DNA of 32,848 nt, taken from Holosporaceae bacterium (GTDB lineage Bacteria > Pseudomonadota > Alphaproteobacteria > UBA3830). This document shows, piece after piece, positions 30,002-32,848 of this stretch. Numbering within the stretch: position 1 is the stretch's first letter; each line of letters starts with the position of its first letter. The notes under the pieces were generated by a model. It was not told the origin of the DNA, ran no database searches, and saw nothing but the letters and a program-made list of their open reading frames with translations. The stretch lies in assembly GCA_031267415.1 (NCBI GenBank), contig JAIRZD010000058.1, positions 1 to 32,848 of the forward strand, written 5' to 3'. The translations under genes were made by a program, and so were the position numbers.

Positions 30002-31393
30002 ATGATTTTGGAAAACGGTAATGTGCTTATCGTAGATGACGATGCTGAGGTGCGGAAATTAATGTCCGACGTTCTCGGCGACGAAGGGTATGAGGTGCGT
30101 GCGGCCTCCGATGAACAGGAAGCTTTGATGCAGATAAAAAAATGCCCTCCAGATGTTTTGTTTCTAGATCTTTGGATAGGAGATGATGAGTCTGCCGGAG
30201 TGAAAATTCTGGAAAAAACTAAAAAAATCAACAGTGATATTCCCATCGTAATCATATCCGGACATGGCTCAATAGATGCTGCCGTTCGCATCATTCGCAG
30301 TGGAGCTTTTGATTTTATCGAGAAGCCATTTGTCATTGAGCGGCTATTGGTTACCTGTCGAAGTGCCATCGAGATGCGTCGCCTGAAACAGGAAAACAAT
30401 TTGCTGAGGAATAATAGGCTGTGCTCAGATATTTTTAGCATCGGAACGTCGATATTCGCCAATTCCATAGCATCCCAGCTGGAGAAAATTGCCTCCTCCA
30501 ATAGCCGTGTATTCCTGGAAAGTCCGTTGGGTATGGAGGCAGATGTGATGGCCTATAGTATCCATAAAAAATCCAATCGAAGAGATAAGTTTTTCGTGAG
30601 CATGAACTGTTTCTGCTATGATAGCGATGAATTTTTCCAGGATTTTTTTGGATCCGAAGATAGCTACGGAAATCTGGAAAAAGCCGATGGGGGCACAATT
30701 TTTCTGGATGAAATTGATAAAATATCTCCGGATTTTCAGCGAAAATTATTGTCGTTTTTGTTGGAGGGGAAGGTCCGTCTTGGTACCAGAAGCATCTACT
30801 CCGATGCCAGGGTAATATGCAGCGCCACGGCTGAAAATATGAAAAATGCCCTGGAGCGAAAAGAGTTCAGCACCGAGTTATTTTATAGATTAAAAATTTC
30901 CGAAATTATTATTCCGGAAATAAGGCGGCGGCGAGAAGACGTGGCTGCTCTGGTAAATTATTATCTGGCCAGATCAGACCAGTTTTTTGGAATGCCAACC
31001 AAAAAAATTACAGAAAATGCTTTGGCCATTTTGCAATCCTATGACTGGCCTGGAAATATGCTTCAGATCAAAAATGTAGTGGAAAACAGCCTCATAAGCG
31101 CCAGCGATTCCACAGACATTTATATTAGCGAAATTTTTTTGCCCTCGGAGCTAATTTCCAGCACCAGTGATAAATTCGACTCCCTAAACATAGCGAAATT
31201 CATAACAATGCCGCTGAAGGAAGCAAAGGATAAATTTGAATCCGACTATTTGAGCGCGCAGGTGGAACGTTTTTCCGGCAATATATCCCAAACGGCCAAT
31301 TTTATCGGCATGGAGCGCTCGGCTCTGCATAGAAAAATGAAAGCGCTGAACGTTCACGTCAGAAAAAATTGCAGCGCCAAGGGATCGCGATGA
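30002..31393 (+). CDS. ntrX: NtrX-family response regulator with a degenerate AAA+ P-loop
   Basis: Receiver (VLIVDDDAEVRKLMSDVLGDEGYEV...LFLDLWIGDD...FIEKPF), AAA+ Walker B (GGTIFLDEIDK), C-terminal Fis-type HTH (ERSALHRKMKALNVH). Confidence 0.92.
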   Translation: MILENGNVLIVDDDAEVRKLMSDVLGDEGYEVRAASDEQEALMQIKKCPPDVLFLDLWIGDDESAGVKILEKTKKINSDIPIVIISGHGSIDAAVRIIRSGAFDFIEKPFVIERLLVTCRSAIEMRRLKQENNLLRNNRLCSDIFSIGTSIFANSIASQLEKIASSNSRVFLESPLGMEADVMAYSIHKKSNRRDKFFVSMNCFCYDSDEFFQDFFGSEDSYGNLEKADGGTIFLDEIDKISPDFQRKLLSFLLEGKVRLGTRSIYSDARVICSATAENMKNALERKEFSTELFYRLKISEIIIPEIRRRREDVAALVNYYLARSDQFFGMPTKKITENALAILQSYDWPGNMLQIKNVVENSLISASDSTDIYISEIFLPSELISSTSDKFDSLNIAKFITMPLKEAKDKFESDYLSAQVERFSGNISQTANFIGMERSALHRKMKALNVHVRKNCSAKGSR

Positions 31394-32730
31394 AAACGCT
31401 CATCCTTGGGGCAGGGGATTTGGGACTTGGAATAGCAAGACGTCTCATGGACTTCGGTGAACCTGTGACACTGGTGGAAAAGTCCGGGGAAATTGCCGAA
31501 GAGGTGGCGGCCCTCGGAATTGACGTGGTCCATGGGGATGTTTTTCAACCGGAGACGCTAAAAAAAGCCGAACTGGAAGATGCTGCCCATCTGGTGGCTG
31601 CTTTATCCCTGGATGAGCAAAATCTTTTGGTTTGTCGCTGGATGGAATCGCCGTCGAGCAGAGCCAAAAATAAGATCGCTCGCCTTAAATCTGATATATT
31701 TTGTACAGCAAATGTTTCCGACGCTTTTCTGGAGGAAAAATTTGGCGTCAACGGAGTAATTAGGCCGCTGGAGGTGGCAGCAGGCGCCATCGCCAATGCA
31801 GCGCAAATTACCGGCGCGCTGGCTGCAATGCAGCTGGACGACGTTGCCATTGTGGGGATAAGATGTCCGGCCAGGGCCGAAGTCCTGCACACACCATTTC
31901 GCTATCTTTCCCGAATAATTGACGAAACCATTGCCGTTTTAATCGTGACCCGTGACGGCAAAACTTTTCGTCCGCAAATGGATGATGTGCTGTTGGAGAA
32001 AGATGAAGTTTATCTGGCTGTCCATAAAAGCAGCCCGGAGAATGCTCTAAAAACATTTGGTCATGATCAGACATTGAAACAGCGGCTGCTGTTGGTCGGT
32101 GGAAGTCGACTATTGCCGCCGTTAATTAGAAGCATCGGGGGGATATCCTGTCTAGAATGCCATTTGCTCGAAGAATTGCCGGAGCAGGCTGAGCAGGCTT
32201 CTCTGAATTTTCCAGCCCTAACCGCTGTTAGTGGTAATTGCTTGGATTACAGTCTACTGGAGGAAGTTGCTGCCGCTATGGATGTGGCGGTGGTTGCCGC
32301 ACGGCAGGAAGAAAATACCGTGTTAATTTCGTTGTTTCTGGAAAAAATCGGGGTTGAAAGGGTGATGACGTTAACCCGGGATCACCGCTACGATGCACTG
32401 CTGGCAAACTCCAGATGCTCTATCATTAATCCAGGCTCCATGGCGGTGGAGAGCGTTGTGAACAGGGTGCTTCCCCAGGCGAATATTTCTATTTTTGAAT
32501 TGAAAAATAGCGGCTTCTGCGTCGTGGCGGCGGAAGTAAAGGAGTCATCCCCACAGATTGGTCAAAGTTTTTCCTCCTTCTGCCTTGAAAAGGCTGTTTT
32601 CCCGATTTTTATCTGTAGAAATGGAGCTTTGGCTTCGATCAGCGATTCCATGAAGGCCGGAGACAAAACACTCTTGCTGGCAGAAAAAAAAATTATCTAT
32701 GGACTGGGTTCTGTCAGTGAAATTATCTGA
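31390..32730 (+). CDS. trkA: Trk potassium uptake protein TrkA
   Basis: MKTLILGAGDLGLGIARRLMDFGEPVTLVEK Rossmann N-terminus, duplicated TrkA_N/TrkA_C layout; ATGA overlap with ntrX. Confidence 0.88.
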   Translation: MKTLILGAGDLGLGIARRLMDFGEPVTLVEKSGEIAEEVAALGIDVVHGDVFQPETLKKAELEDAAHLVAALSLDEQNLLVCRWMESPSSRAKNKIARLKSDIFCTANVSDAFLEEKFGVNGVIRPLEVAAGAIANAAQITGALAAMQLDDVAIVGIRCPARAEVLHTPFRYLSRIIDETIAVLIVTRDGKTFRPQMDDVLLEKDEVYLAVHKSSPENALKTFGHDQTLKQRLLLVGGSRLLPPLIRSIGGISCLECHLLEELPEQAEQASLNFPALTAVSGNCLDYSLLEEVAAAMDVAVVAARQEENTVLISLFLEKIGVERVMTLTRDHRYDALLANSRCSIINPGSMAVESVVNRVLPQANISIFELKNSGFCVVAAEVKESSPQIGQSFSSFCLEKAVFPIFICRNGALASISDSMKAGDKTLLLAEKKIIYGLGSVSEII

Positions 32731-32848
32731 TTAGACTTCTTTCGAAACATGCGCTCTTTCGGTAATTTCTGCGTCGCTTCGGTGCTCGGATCCTCATGTA
32801 CCACATGTACACTGCGGTCCTGCGCTCCGTATGCTCCTATAAATTCCT
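32731..32848. repeat. Non-coding, repeat-like tail containing an imperfect hairpin
   Basis: GGATCCTCA-TGTAC-CACAT-GTACA-CTGCGGTCC hairpin; TAGACTTCTTTC at 32732-32743 also occurs at 18055-18066 just after rplQ. Confidence 0.4.

Overview
The window is dominated by one long, collinear, plus-strand ribosomal-protein superoperon in the classical str-S10-spc-alpha order (rpsL to rplQ, about 485-18009), with secY, adk and rpoA embedded. Upstream are a tRNA-Cys gene (minus strand) and the 3' end of an unidentified CDS that is not rpoC. Downstream, on the minus strand, is a probable operon: a gamma, alpha and beta subunit set of a 2-oxoacid (probably pyruvate):acceptor oxidoreductase, a GltD-like flavoprotein fused to a 4Fe-4S domain, then mutL and a stand-alone EAL-domain protein. 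An alpha/beta hydrolase lies just upstream of that cluster. The right end carries a GtrII-like membrane glycosyltransferase and the alphaproteobacterial ntrY-ntrX-trkA block, and ends in a non-coding repeat-like tail. Gene content points to an alphaproteobacterium with anaerobic-type pyruvate metabolism; this is inference and no database was searched. I found no clear new defence or mobile system. The best leads are: the oxidoreductase cluster with a built-in NAD(P)H-type module; an NtrX whose Walker A motif is destroyed while Walker B is kept; a possible AUA start for ntrY; short tandem repeats at gene boundaries (a TadG-like 3' end, and upstream of gtrII); and a repeat-like element after trkA.
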